In this document: positions 55,355 through 64,000 of the stretch, piece after piece
Layout: the number at the start of each line of letters is the position of its first letter
How positions within the stretch are numbered: position 1 is the first letter of the stretch
Made by a program: the position numbers and the translations under genes
DNA from: Akkermansia muciniphila
GTDB lineage: Bacteria > Verrucomicrobiota > Verrucomicrobiia > Verrucomicrobiales > Akkermansiaceae
Direction of reading: 5' to 3'
DNA: 64,000 nt
Assembly: GCF_900184965.1 (NCBI RefSeq)
Contig: NZ_FXYA01000135.1
Coordinates: 17,363 to 81,362 of the forward strand
The notes under the pieces: model-generated
Seen by the model: only the letters and a program-made list of their open reading frames with translations
The model's database searches: none
Told to the model about the DNA's origin: nothing

Positions 55355-56188
55355 ATGAAGATGAACCCTTCCATCGCCCTGTTTGCCGTTTCCGCCCTTT
55401 TGGCGGGTGCGGCGGGCGCGCAAGAAAAGGCTGCCGAAGTTCCGGCGGTCGACCAACCCAAACAAGAGAAAGAAATTACTGTGTCTCCCGAACAGATGAA
55501 AAAGGACCTGGGCTATTTTCTGGGTTTCCAGAGCGGTCAGCAGCTTGGTTCCATTCCTACCCTGACCTTTGACGACCTGGACCAGGAATCCTTCCTGCAG
55601 GGCATCAAGGACGGCATGGTCCGCAAGCCCGCCAAGGACCAGGAACAGCTGAAGCCCGCCCTGGATGCGTTCCAGAAGCAGATAGATGAACGCATTTCCG
55701 CCAAGGCCAAGGCCAATTTGGAGGCCAGCAAGAAGTTCATGGAGGAAAACGGCAAAAAGGAAGGCGTTACTACGACGAAGTCCGGCCTCCAGTACAAGAT
55801 TGTGAACAAGGGCGGCGAAGAAAAATTTGATGAAAAGAAGTTCAAGAACCCCATGTTCAAGGTGAAGTACAAGGGCACGCTGCTGGACGGCACCGTGTTT
55901 GACGACACCAAGGGCAAATCCGTGGAACTTCCCCTCCAGGTCATCCCCGGCTTTGCCGAAGCGCTGACGACGATGCCCGTCGGCTCCAAATGGATTGTTT
56001 ACATTCCTTCCGAGCTGGCTTACGGGGAAAACACTCCCGGCGCTCCGATTGAACCCAATTCACCGCTCATCTTTGATCTGGAACTGGACGGCATTTCGGA
56101 AGCTCCTGCCCCCCAGGGCGGCCCCATGAGCATTTCTCCGGAACAGCTTCAGGAGATGCTTAAGCAAAGCGGCGCCCAGCAGCAGTAA
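55355..56188 (+). CDS. Periplasmic FKBP-type peptidyl-prolyl isomerase (Mip/FkpA-like)
   Basis: 277 residues with a signal peptide (MKMNPSIALFAVSALLAGAA, cleavage after GAQ or nearby). An FKBP N-terminal dimerisation helix domain (YFLGFQSGQQLGSIPTLTFD to about 140) precedes a C-terminal FKBP domain: VKYKGTLLDGTVFDDT, PLQVIPGFAEALTTMPVGSK, YIPSELAYGE and PLIFDLELDGI. It should help fold exported proteins, perhaps outer-membrane ones such as the autotransporter downstream. I use ATG 55355, with AAGGA 11 nt upstream; a longer frame from 55274 lacks a signal. Confidence 0.94.
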   Translation: MKMNPSIALFAVSALLAGAAGAQEKAAEVPAVDQPKQEKEITVSPEQMKKDLGYFLGFQSGQQLGSIPTLTFDDLDQESFLQGIKDGMVRKPAKDQEQLKPALDAFQKQIDERISAKAKANLEASKKFMEENGKKEGVTTTKSGLQYKIVNKGGEEKFDEKKFKNPMFKVKYKGTLLDGTVFDDTKGKSVELPLQVIPGFAEALTTMPVGSKWIVYIPSELAYGENTPGAPIEPNSPLIFDLELDGISEAPAPQGGPMSISPEQLQEMLKQSGAQQQ

Positions 56189-56209
56189 GGAAAAAATAGT
56201 TTAAGCCAG

Positions 56210-56238
56210 GGCCGTTCCCGGGAGGGAACGGCCTTTTT
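56210..56238 (+). terminator. Rho-independent terminator of the FKBP gene
   Basis: A perfect 10-bp stem GGCCGTTCCC ... GGGAACGGCC with a GGGA loop runs into TTTTTG. Confidence 0.93.
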
Positions 56239-56375
56239 GTTTTTATCTGTACCTCTTTCATCAGGAACGCGAATGGGCAGACGGGGAATTTATAATCCTG
56301 CTTCTTTCCTTAATCCATGTATATTGCTTGTAATGAAAGAATGATGATTTTGTCCTTCTGGATATGGAGGTAAAT

Positions 56376-56630
56376 ATGTTGGACAGGCGGATGATATTTG
56401 TTTCCCATTATTTGTTTAATGTGAGCTTTTTTCGAAAATTGGCTTGCCAACGGATTATAAATCCGGGTATTACTGACCACAATATCTTTGATCAGTATGA
56501 GACTTCATCTTCCTCCGTCTTTGCGTTCCGCCCTTCTCGCTTCTCTGGTTTCCTTCTCCGGCATTTACTCTTATTCCCATGCCGCAACCTCGGCGGATTT
56601 CTGGCAGATTCCCGATTTTGGAGGTCCTGA
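56376..56630 (+). CDS. Possible leader ORF overlapping the autotransporter start
   Basis: An 84-codon ORF starts at ATG 56376, five bases after GGAGG, one of the best SDs in this SD-poor window. It overlaps the first 134 bp of the autotransporter in another frame. Its product (MLDRRMIFVSHYLF..., ending DSRFWRS) matches nothing I know, and its second half is dictated by the autotransporter codons. It may be a translational regulator, an alternative product or chance. Low certainty. Confidence 0.25.
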   Translation: MLDRRMIFVSHYLFNVSFFRKLACQRIINPGITDHNIFDQYETSSSSVFAFRPSRFSGFLLRHLLLFPCRNLGGFLADSRFWRS

Positions 56631-59600
56631 TTTTACATGGACGGGGGATGGGGAAGGCGACGCCGTAGGAACGGCAGACAATTGGGAGGGAGATGCAGCT
56701 CCCTCCCGCGTGGACAATAAGGGGCCGCACTTGATTTTTAACGGCGTTGAGGTGACGGTGACGGGGAACCCTCCCAATACCTCGGACGGCGGCGGTATTT
56801 CCGTAACGGGGAACGGCAGTGTATCCGCGGGGCTGGGACAATGGGGCGGCAATGTTTACGTGGAGAAGGGCTCTACTCTTACCACCTCCTTCAGCAACCA
56901 GATCAAGAATACGGAAGCGGAAGGCCATGCCAATATTTATGTGGACGGCGCTCTGAACATGACGACTCCGGGGGGGAACCTCAATTTTGACCATGGCTCC
57001 GGCGCCGGCAATCATTACTGGCACATCGGGCTTGACGGAATGGTCAACCTGTCAAACACCACCACCATTACCAAGAACTCCAAAACCTGGAATGTGGAGG
57101 TAGTGGTTGCAAGTGCTATGGAAGAGCTTTCAGTCACCAATCGCGAGATGGTTGACGATGCCCTGATAACACGCTATTTCATGTCTACAGGGGCCGATTT
57201 AGGGGCATCCCTGGATTCCCTGCGTATTTGGAAGCAAACCGGGGACGACTCTTATGAGGCATTGACGAGAGCCGATTCCGCCGGTCAGCTGGGAGCGGAC
57301 AATTTCCTGCTTGTTTCCAACGGTTCCGGCATGTCCGTGCAGTACAAGGGGGAAGGGTATAATGCAGAGACGCTGGTCTGGAATTCCAACGGCACATGGA
57401 GCAATACGGGAACGGGCTGGTACAAGCAGGGTGACGGAAACAAAACGGATACTTCCTTCCTGAATGGGGATGCCAGGGTGAACATAGGCTCTTCGGGCAT
57501 CACCGATGTGGCGGGGGCAGCCGTTATCAAACTGGGGGAAGGCACTCTGGGAGCCCTGTCCAACTGGAGTATAGGCTATAATCCGAATTTCACGCCTTCT
57601 TATGTAGAACTTCTGGGCACGGTGAACGGGACTATCCTCGATACGCTGGATGCCAATGACCATGTCACGGGGCGTACTGTTACCTTCTCCAACGGGTTGA
57701 CGGGAAACGGCAGTCTGGTGAAGGTTGGCGACGGGGTTCTGGTTCTTAACGGAACGGCCCAGGCCCCGGTTCCTGCCGAAGGAGAAACGGCAGCCGTTCC
57801 CGGCTTTACCGGAACGGTGGAATTGAGGGAAGGCGGTTTGACGGTGAAGGATTCCAGCGTTATCGGGCAGGGTTCCTTGCTGATCGGAGGCGGCCTTACC
57901 GTGAACGTTACGTCCGCGGACGGGTATGTGCTGAATGCCGGATCTACGCTGGGAGCCACGGGAATTGCCGGAGGAACAGCTACTTTATCCGCCGGGTTGA
58001 CGTTGAACGGAGGCGCTTTGAGCTTCAGTTCTCTTGATTCGGAAACGGCGGCTCTGACCGTTAACTCCATCAGTGGCAGTGAGGCTACGGAAGTACGGCT
58101 GGGGGTGTCTTCTCTGGAAACGGGGATTAGTTACGCATTGCTTTCCGGAGCGGGGTTGACGGAAAGTTCTTTCTTTACTTTGGGCGGAGCCGTTGCGGAG
58201 CTGTACAATGGAACGTTTTCCGTCAGCAACGGCACTCTTTACGTCAATTTGAGCGACAAGGAAGGTTTGTTGAGATGGAAGAGCGGCACCTGGAATACGG
58301 AAAGCTCGAATACCTCCTGGAGCCTTGACGGAACTCCGTCAGCTTATGCCGATGGGGAAACGGTATATTTCTCCAATGGCGATGGAGTGGATAAAAATGT
58401 GACGATTGCGGGGAATGTCGCTCCAGGCAGAATTAACGTTTCCGGTACGGATTTCATTTTTACGGGTGACGGCTCCATTACCGGAGATACGACGCTGAAC
58501 CTGCTGGACGGAGCTTCCCTGACCATGAACAACGCCAATTCCTATACCGGGGATACCGTTCTTGGCGATGGCAGTAAACTCGTTGTCGGCAATGCCGGCG
58601 CGCTGGGCTCCAGCACGGTCCTGTTGCAGGGGGATTCCGTTCTGGAACTGACCACGGGCACGTGGAACGGGCTGGGAACACGTTTGAACTCCAATTCCTC
58701 TGGCACGCTGAAATTGAGCGGGAACGCCTCCGGAACGACAACGGCCGCCCTGACTGGAGTCAGATATGAGCTGGGAGCCAATACCACGCTGACTCTTTCC
58801 GCCGGAACCTATGGAAATACGATTACCGGGGCCGGCACGCTGATCTCTGCGGTAGGAACGAATGTCCTTAATGGAAATGTTGATATTACAGGAGAATACA
58901 GGGTGTTGGCAACCAATGGCACGGCATGCGCCTGGACGCTGGGTTCCGGCGCTTCCGTGACGGCGGGGAGCTTTATCGGCCGCTACGAGTACAATGGAAC
59001 GACTACGCTCAATATCAGCGGGGATGCCGTGATGAATATTACCGGCACCTTGAGGATTGCCCGTGACGGGAGAGGCGTCATGAATATTGGTTCAGGCGGC
59101 ATGGTGCTGGCCCGGACACTGGATTTGGGACAGAACTGGGACGGAGTAAGCGCCAAGGGCGCCACCATTAATCTGAATGGCGGTTCCCTGCTCCTCGGTT
59201 CAGGCGGCATGACGGCGTCCGGAAATACCAATACGATTGCCCTGAACATGAATTCCGGGACGCTGGGCACGACGGCGGCGGAAGGCTGGTCTTCCGCCTA
59301 TAACATGACCCTTGCCGGAAATGTGACGGTTGATACCCGCCAGTATGATGCGGACACCAAGTCTTACCATGACCAGGCTTCCACCGGCATCACCCTCGGA
59401 GGCGTTCTTTCCGGAGCGGGCGGCCTGACGAAAACCGGCTCCGGAACCTTGACCCTTTCCGGGCAGAATACTTATACGGGACTGACTAATGTCCAGGCAG
59501 GAACGCTGGCGTTTACAAATACGAACGCCATGACCCTGGGCAGTATTTCCATGGGTGCGGGGGCCAGGATGACGACGGCTTCCGCCCTGACGCTGAATAG

Positions 59601-62600
59601 CGGTGCGGCCCTCACCTTTGACATGACGGGCGTGGCGGCGAATGAGCCTGTCATTAATATCACGGCCGGGACCCTGGCTCTTGCGGATTCATCCTGTGCG
59701 CTGACGATTAACAATTATGGAGAATTGGAGGCGTCTAATTATGTCTTGGCCCAGTGGGCTGCGGCCGGAAGCCTGACGACGGATTCCTTCACATGGACGC
59801 CCGACATCACCAGGGAAGGATTCGAATATTCCGTGGTGGTGGAAAACAACCAGCTTGTGCTGAAGGTTGCAGACGTCAGCGGAGACAACGGTTTTGTCTG
59901 GGACGGAGGAACGGACCGGAAGTGGATCAACACCAGCGTTGACGGCTGGACGACGAGGCAGGCGGGAGTGGATACGCTGGATAATCAGGAAATTTACTTC
60001 TCTTCCTCGGAAGCGGGTGAAGTCAAGGTTTCCGGTACTGTAACTCCCAAAAGCGTCGTTTTCAACAGCGGCTCTTACACGCTGGTCAGCGATCCTGACA
60101 ACGCGGGTTCTATCGCGGATTCCACAGCTCCCACCACACTTACCGTGAACGGTACGGCTGAGGTTGCCTTAAACCTGGCCAACACCTATACCGGAGGAAC
60201 GATACTCAATGGCGGCATTCTTACCATTGGGGCTGACGGAGCGCTGGGAACGGAAGGGGATATTACATTCAACGGAGGGACGCTGGCCTATGCGGATTCC
60301 GCCGCCGGTGCGGATGCGACAGGTGATGACATTTCCGGTCGTGTCAACGTGGGAGACGGAGGTTCCCTGAACGTTTCCGTGCTTGGCGCGGCGGATACCG
60401 TTTCCTGGGCCGGACTGACAGCCGACGTCATGGGGGCAGGCACTACCCTGACCAAAACGGGAGCGGGCACTCTGGCCCTTGGATATGCAGGAAATACCCT
60501 GGCCCACCTTACTGTGGAAGAGGGCACGCTCGCTTTCACGGGCGGCGCGACCATCGGCGTAAATCCGAACAATGCTACTGTTGTCCGCGTCAGTGAAGGC
60601 GCTTCCCTTGCCCTCTCCGGCGGAACCGTCAACCTGCATGCCCAGCTCAATGGGGCTGGCACCGTCACGATTGGGACGGCGGATACTGCAGGTCTGGTCA
60701 ATATCTCCAATACGGGCAATACCGGCTTCACTGGCCGCCTGGAACTGGTCGGCAACGGGGTGAATATGAGCACCAATGCCAACTGGGTAGCCTTTGGGGC
60801 AGGAAATACGCTGGGAGGCGGCACCGTTTTCATTGACGGCAAGGGCTTCCATTTTTCCGCGGGCGCGACGGCAGCCAATTTTGAAATCGGCGCAACCCAC
60901 GGCGCGATGCAGAACGGCTCTTCCGGCGCCACATATACTTTCTCCGGAAGCCTTTCCGGTTCGGGCACGTGGGCTATGGCTGCGAACGTGCGGATGAACA
61001 ATGTCCTCACGGGATCCCTCAAGGACTTCTCGGGAACTCTGGTCACCAATGAGACTTCCGTCCACAACAATCGCCAGGCCTGGAACTTCGGTTCCGGCGG
61101 GGCTTGCGCCACAGGAGAGGGGAATGCCGTTTTTGGAGACGGCGCCATTCTGGGAGGCAACACGGGCTCCACGAATACCGGGCTGGCCGCACAATACAAC
61201 GTCAATTACAACAATACGGAACTGGTGCTGAACGCGCTGGTTCAGGGCAACTCCAGCCTGACGCACGCAGGAGCGGGCACTCTGATCCTGGAGCAGGCCA
61301 ATACCGCTGCGGGAGCGCTCGGCATTACGAATGCCGGAGCCGTTGTTCAGCTTGGCACGGAGGACAAGGCCGGCCAGTGGGCCGGAACCGTGCTGAATGG
61401 AGCGGGAACACTGAAAATCGTCAATGGCGCGCTGACTTCCGCCATGACCCGGGCGGAAGGCGCGACGGCAGCTATCGTCGTGGACTCCGCTTCTTCCATC
61501 AATCTGGGCGATACCGATGGCGGCATGCTCAAAGGCATTACGCTGGCTGCCGGAGGCAGTCTTGCCAACGTTTCCGGAGATATTACAGTGGGCGAGGGAG
61601 CCACGGAAACATTGAATCTTACCCTGGGGGCGGATAACGTCAACCGGGATGCGGCCGGTACGGCCATCATTGACCAGGGAGACGGCAGACTTGTCATTAA
61701 CAATCCCGCCACGGTCAATCTGGACATTGACGCTATTGTGAACACGCTCGTCGCCCATAAGGAAGCCGGTGCGGAAAGCTGGCTCACCCTGACGACCGGA
61801 ACGCTGGAATGCGAAAATCTTGGCGATATCCAGTTCAGCAGGATTCTTTCCAATTACGGCATCCGGGTGACGGGCACCGACGGCGGAAGCCTGGTTCTCA
61901 GCGGGCAGGTCAGCGGGCTTTATATGGTGAATGATTCCTCCGCTTCCGACCCTGACACCGTCACCAGCTACGGTACGCTGGGGATGTACTCCGGCGTGGT
62001 GATTTCCCAGGACAAGACGCTTGCCGTTCAGTTGTCCGGAGCTCCCGGCGATTCCGACGGGGACGGCGCGGTCATCAACAACCTGCTGGGCGCTACGGGA
62101 AGCACGCTGAAAGTGGAAAACACCAGTGCGGACGGAGGCAACGCCGTTGTCATCCTCAACAACGAACGTCTGGAAACGGGCTTGCCTGCTCCTGATGATT
62201 ATGCCGGTGCGGATTCCATCATGGGCGGAAACATCGTCGGGGAAAACGGAGTTACCTTCATCAAGCAAAACACGGGCAAGCTGGCAGTCAACGGTTCTTT
62301 TGTGACGGACACCCTGCGCGTGGAAGGTGGTTCGCTCGCTCTTAACGGTGAAGGAAGCAACTTTAATCATGTGGAACTTGCCGGCGCAGCGGAAGGCGTT
62401 GTTCTGGACATCAACCGGAATACCGTCATGGGTGACCTGACGGACAGCGGCGAAGGCGCGGCCCTGAACATCGGCAGCGGAGCCTCCCTTTCCGTCAACG
62501 GCGCCAGCAGCCTTTCCTCCAGCACCATCCAGGGCAGCGGAACGCTTACCCTCCACGATGCGCTGGAACTTTCCGGAACGGCTTCCCTCCAGGGCGGCAT

Positions 62601-64000
62601 TCTGCTCGATCTGGCGAAAGATGGTGGCTCCCAGGGAATACTGGACCTTGGTTCGACATCCGGCAGCACCGTTTCCGGAATCGGCGGAGAGGGCACTCTG
62701 AAGAGCGCTGGCGGCGTTTTGGCTGTCAATACCGGTAATTCGGGCAGCGGCTCCGTTTTCAGCGGTACGCTGGAAGGACGCGGGCAGCTTAATATTTCCG
62801 GCAATGCCGGGCAGACGTTTGAAAACGTCATGACCGCTGCCGGCAGCAGCTGGGCAGTTAATAACACGGGGCTCCTCAATATCCGGATGGGAGGCACGAT
62901 GGATGACCCGAAAGCCAATATGGCACTGACCCTCAGCAGTTTGACGCTGGGTGACGGTTCCTGTACGAATCTTGCCTTCAACACGGACTACGCCGGCCCC
63001 ATCATCAGCGTGACCGGAAACATCAGCATCAGCCAGGGCGCGGAAATAACTCTCAGTTCCACTGGCGGGAACGAGCTGACTCTGGACGCAGACGGCAGTT
63101 ACACGCTCATGCACGCGGACGGAGCCATTGATCTGGGAGGAAGCGACAGACTGGCTATCCTGCTGGATCCCTCCTCCTCCGCGTTCAAGAAATTTGAAAA
63201 TGATGCGTACCTGGTGATGGAAAACGGCAACCTCGTTCTGATGGCCACGGCTTCCAGGGACAATAAATACGCCCGCCTTGCGGATACGTTTAATTCCGGG
63301 GCCGGGGCGGAACTGCTCTGGAACCTGCCCGGCGATCTCGCTGCGGATTCCATCCTCAAGAAGGTGGATGACGCCGTAGGTGCCCTGACGTCTTCCAACC
63401 CCTCGGAAGCGAAGCGCGCCATGGCAGCGGTGGCAGGAAGCACAGTCAACGCGCTGGGTACGGCGCAGCGGGACGCCCTGCGCGACCAGATGGGCTGGAT
63501 CCGCAACCGGACCACCCTCATGGGCGTCAACCCCGCCTACGTCAACGACGACCTTCCCCGCTTCCACATGTGGATGGAGGGCACCGGCTCCTACGCCCAG
63601 CTCGACACCCGGGGGGATGAAAGCGGCTACCGGCTCACCACCTGGGGAGGTACCGTGGGCATGGACGCGGACCTCAGCGACCGCGTCACCGTGGGAGCGG
63701 CCTTCACGGCCAGCTACGGCGACCTGACGGCCAGCGCGGCGGACAGCGCCGACGGCCACCTGGACAGCTACTACGCCAGCCTCTTCGGGCGCTACCAGAA
63801 CAAACGCTGGGCGCACACGCTCATCCTGACGGGAGGATGGAACGACGCGAAACTCAACCGCACGGTCAACTACGGGGAAGGAAGCTACAGCACGCAGGGC
63901 AGCACCAGCGGGTGGGGCCTTGGAGCCATGTACGAACTCACCTGCGACATCTACCTTGACGAAAACCGCAGCAGCGTGCTGCAGCCGCTGTTCAACGCCT
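56497..64000 (+). CDS. Giant autotransporter with beta-strand repeats and C-terminal barrel (partial)
   Basis: Open from ATG 56497 to the window end: 2,501 codons, 3' end missing. A signal peptide (SALLASLVSFSGIYSYSHA, cleavage about 29-30) leads into a Gly/Ser/Thr/Asn-rich passenger with autotransporter-associated strand repeats such as GGLTKTGSGTLTLSGQNTYT (about 977-996) and TTLTKTGAGTLALGY. Trp-rich modules recur near Trp48, Trp295, Trp594 and Trp1135. From about residue 2349 (PRFHMWMEGTGSYAQLD) the classical beta-domain starts, with alternating strands; about half is visible. No SD precedes the start. The role could be adhesion to mucus or glycan binding; no enzyme motif is seen. Confidence 0.92.
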   Translation, partial: MRLHLPPSLRSALLASLVSFSGIYSYSHAATSADFWQIPDFGGPDFTWTGDGEGDAVGTADNWEGDAAPSRVDNKGPHLIFNGVEVTVTGNPPNTSDGGGISVTGNGSVSAGLGQWGGNVYVEKGSTLTTSFSNQIKNTEAEGHANIYVDGALNMTTPGGNLNFDHGSGAGNHYWHIGLDGMVNLSNTTTITKNSKTWNVEVVVASAMEELSVTNREMVDDALITRYFMSTGADLGASLDSLRIWKQTGDDSYEALTRADSAGQLGADNFLLVSNGSGMSVQYKGEGYNAETLVWNSNGTWSNTGTGWYKQGDGNKTDTSFLNGDARVNIGSSGITDVAGAAVIKLGEGTLGALSNWSIGYNPNFTPSYVELLGTVNGTILDTLDANDHVTGRTVTFSNGLTGNGSLVKVGDGVLVLNGTAQAPVPAEGETAAVPGFTGTVELREGGLTVKDSSVIGQGSLLIGGGLTVNVTSADGYVLNAGSTLGATGIAGGTATLSAGLTLNGGALSFSSLDSETAALTVNSISGSEATEVRLGVSSLETGISYALLSGAGLTESSFFTLGGAVAELYNGTFSVSNGTLYVNLSDKEGLLRWKSGTWNTESSNTSWSLDGTPSAYADGETVYFSNGDGVDKNVTIAGNVAPGRINVSGTDFIFTGDGSITGDTTLNLLDGASLTMNNANSYTGDTVLGDGSKLVVGNAGALGSSTVLLQGDSVLELTTGTWNGLGTRLNSNSSGTLKLSGNASGTTTAALTGVRYELGANTTLTLSAGTYGNTITGAGTLISAVGTNVLNGNVDITGEYRVLATNGTACAWTLGSGASVTAGSFIGRYEYNGTTTLNISGDAVMNITGTLRIARDGRGVMNIGSGGMVLARTLDLGQNWDGVSAKGATINLNGGSLLLGSGGMTASGNTNTIALNMNSGTLGTTAAEGWSSAYNMTLAGNVTVDTRQYDADTKSYHDQASTGITLGGVLSGAGGLTKTGSGTLTLSGQNTYTGLTNVQAGTLAFTNTNAMTLGSISMGAGARMTTASALTLNSGAALTFDMTGVAANEPVINITAGTLALADSSCALTINNYGELEASNYVLAQWAAAGSLTTDSFTWTPDITREGFEYSVVVENNQLVLKVADVSGDNGFVWDGGTDRKWINTSVDGWTTRQAGVDTLDNQEIYFSSSEAGEVKVSGTVTPKSVVFNSGSYTLVSDPDNAGSIADSTAPTTLTVNGTAEVALNLANTYTGGTILNGGILTIGADGALGTEGDITFNGGTLAYADSAAGADATGDDISGRVNVGDGGSLNVSVLGAADTVSWAGLTADVMGAGTTLTKTGAGTLALGYAGNTLAHLTVEEGTLAFTGGATIGVNPNNATVVRVSEGASLALSGGTVNLHAQLNGAGTVTIGTADTAGLVNISNTGNTGFTGRLELVGNGVNMSTNANWVAFGAGNTLGGGTVFIDGKGFHFSAGATAANFEIGATHGAMQNGSSGATYTFSGSLSGSGTWAMAANVRMNNVLTGSLKDFSGTLVTNETSVHNNRQAWNFGSGGACATGEGNAVFGDGAILGGNTGSTNTGLAAQYNVNYNNTELVLNALVQGNSSLTHAGAGTLILEQANTAAGALGITNAGAVVQLGTEDKAGQWAGTVLNGAGTLKIVNGALTSAMTRAEGATAAIVVDSASSINLGDTDGGMLKGITLAAGGSLANVSGDITVGEGATETLNLTLGADNVNRDAAGTAIIDQGDGRLVINNPATVNLDIDAIVNTLVAHKEAGAESWLTLTTGTLECENLGDIQFSRILSNYGIRVTGTDGGSLVLSGQVSGLYMVNDSSASDPDTVTSYGTLGMYSGVVISQDKTLAVQLSGAPGDSDGDGAVINNLLGATGSTLKVENTSADGGNAVVILNNERLETGLPAPDDYAGADSIMGGNIVGENGVTFIKQNTGKLAVNGSFVTDTLRVEGGSLALNGEGSNFNHVELAGAAEGVVLDINRNTVMGDLTDSGEGAALNIGSGASLSVNGASSLSSSTIQGSGTLTLHDALELSGTASLQGGILLDLAKDGGSQGILDLGSTSGSTVSGIGGEGTLKSAGGVLAVNTGNSGSGSVFSGTLEGRGQLNISGNAGQTFENVMTAAGSSWAVNNTGLLNIRMGGTMDDPKANMALTLSSLTLGDGSCTNLAFNTDYAGPIISVTGNISISQGAEITLSSTGGNELTLDADGSYTLMHADGAIDLGGSDRLAILLDPSSSAFKKFENDAYLVMENGNLVLMATASRDNKYARLADTFNSGAGAELLWNLPGDLAADSILKKVDDAVGALTSSNPSEAKRAMAAVAGSTVNALGTAQRDALRDQMGWIRNRTTLMGVNPAYVNDDLPRFHMWMEGTGSYAQLDTRGDESGYRLTTWGGTVGMDADLSDRVTVGAAFTASYGDLTASAADSADGHLDSYYASLFGRYQNKRWAHTLILTGGWNDAKLNRTVNYGEGSYSTQGSTSGWGLGAMYELTCDIYLDENRSSVLQPLFNA

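Noticed and set aside
60169..63816. 1,215-codon open frame antisense to the autotransporter
   Set aside because: The plus-strand frame encodes a signal peptide, strand repeats and a beta-domain; the antisense frame is a by-product of GC-rich repetitive codons lacking stops.

Overview
The window looks like chromosome from a gut Verrucomicrobiota bacterium, most like Akkermansia. The reasons are a giant secreted autotransporter with beta-strand repeats, type III glutamine synthetases, secreted carbohydrate-active enzymes, a Bacteroides-like long-form GDP-fucose synthase and GC-rich coding DNA. I could not run a search, so the genus is inference. Almost no start codon has a Shine-Dalgarno (SD) sequence, so the few strong ones stand out. 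I saw no tRNA, rRNA, CRISPR array, prophage or transposase gene.

Layout. 1-3.9 kb holds translation and repair genes: infA (-), rplM-rpsI (+), and uvrC-rlmH (-). 3.9-10.8 kb is a + strand envelope cluster: an ExbB/TolQ and ExbD/TolR pair, a large periplasmic TPR protein, a GT51 glycosyltransferase with a degenerate transpeptidase domain, an inositol-monophosphatase-family enzyme and ispF. 11-22.3 kb is all on the minus strand: a Tat-type lipoprotein amidase, manA, a membrane-anchored PA14-like protein, nhaC, gmd-fcl (GDP-fucose) and carB-carA. 22.6-29.6 kb is a nitrogen-assimilation island in which glnN and gltB diverge from a 397-bp regulatory region. 29.6-33.5 kb holds a perfect 460-bp tandem duplication at the 3' end of yidC, then the rpmH-rnpA-yidD-yidC operon. 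A second glnN follows at 33.6-35.7 kb. 36-39.9 kb carries two secreted enzymes, one with three complete hydrolase triads. 39.9-44.2 kb is an asd-ispA-nadC-pdxH-mutarotase operon. 44.7-56.2 kb carries a secreted protein with a possible His/Cys dyad, sdaA, trxB, a GNAT enzyme, an unknown protein, the M29 peptidase/phosphoesterase/KefB/TatD operon, purN and an FKBP isomerase. From 56.5 kb to the window end runs a more than 2,500-residue autotransporter, cut off by the window edge.

The most notable signals are these. (1) Two perfect sigma-54 promoter matches face away from each other at glnN and gltB, with a duplicated dyad TTACA-N4-TGTAA almost exactly midway, which looks like a shared enhancer. 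(2) The IF-1 frame continues 101 codons upstream as an Arg/Gly/Ser/Pro-rich disordered segment. Its only plausible start is an AUC codon behind one of the few strong SDs in the window. (3) One secreted protein carries SGNH, alpha/beta and SGNH hydrolase domains, all with intact catalytic residues. (4) There is an exact 460-bp tandem duplication. (5) An ORF with a strong SD overlaps the SD-less start of the autotransporter.
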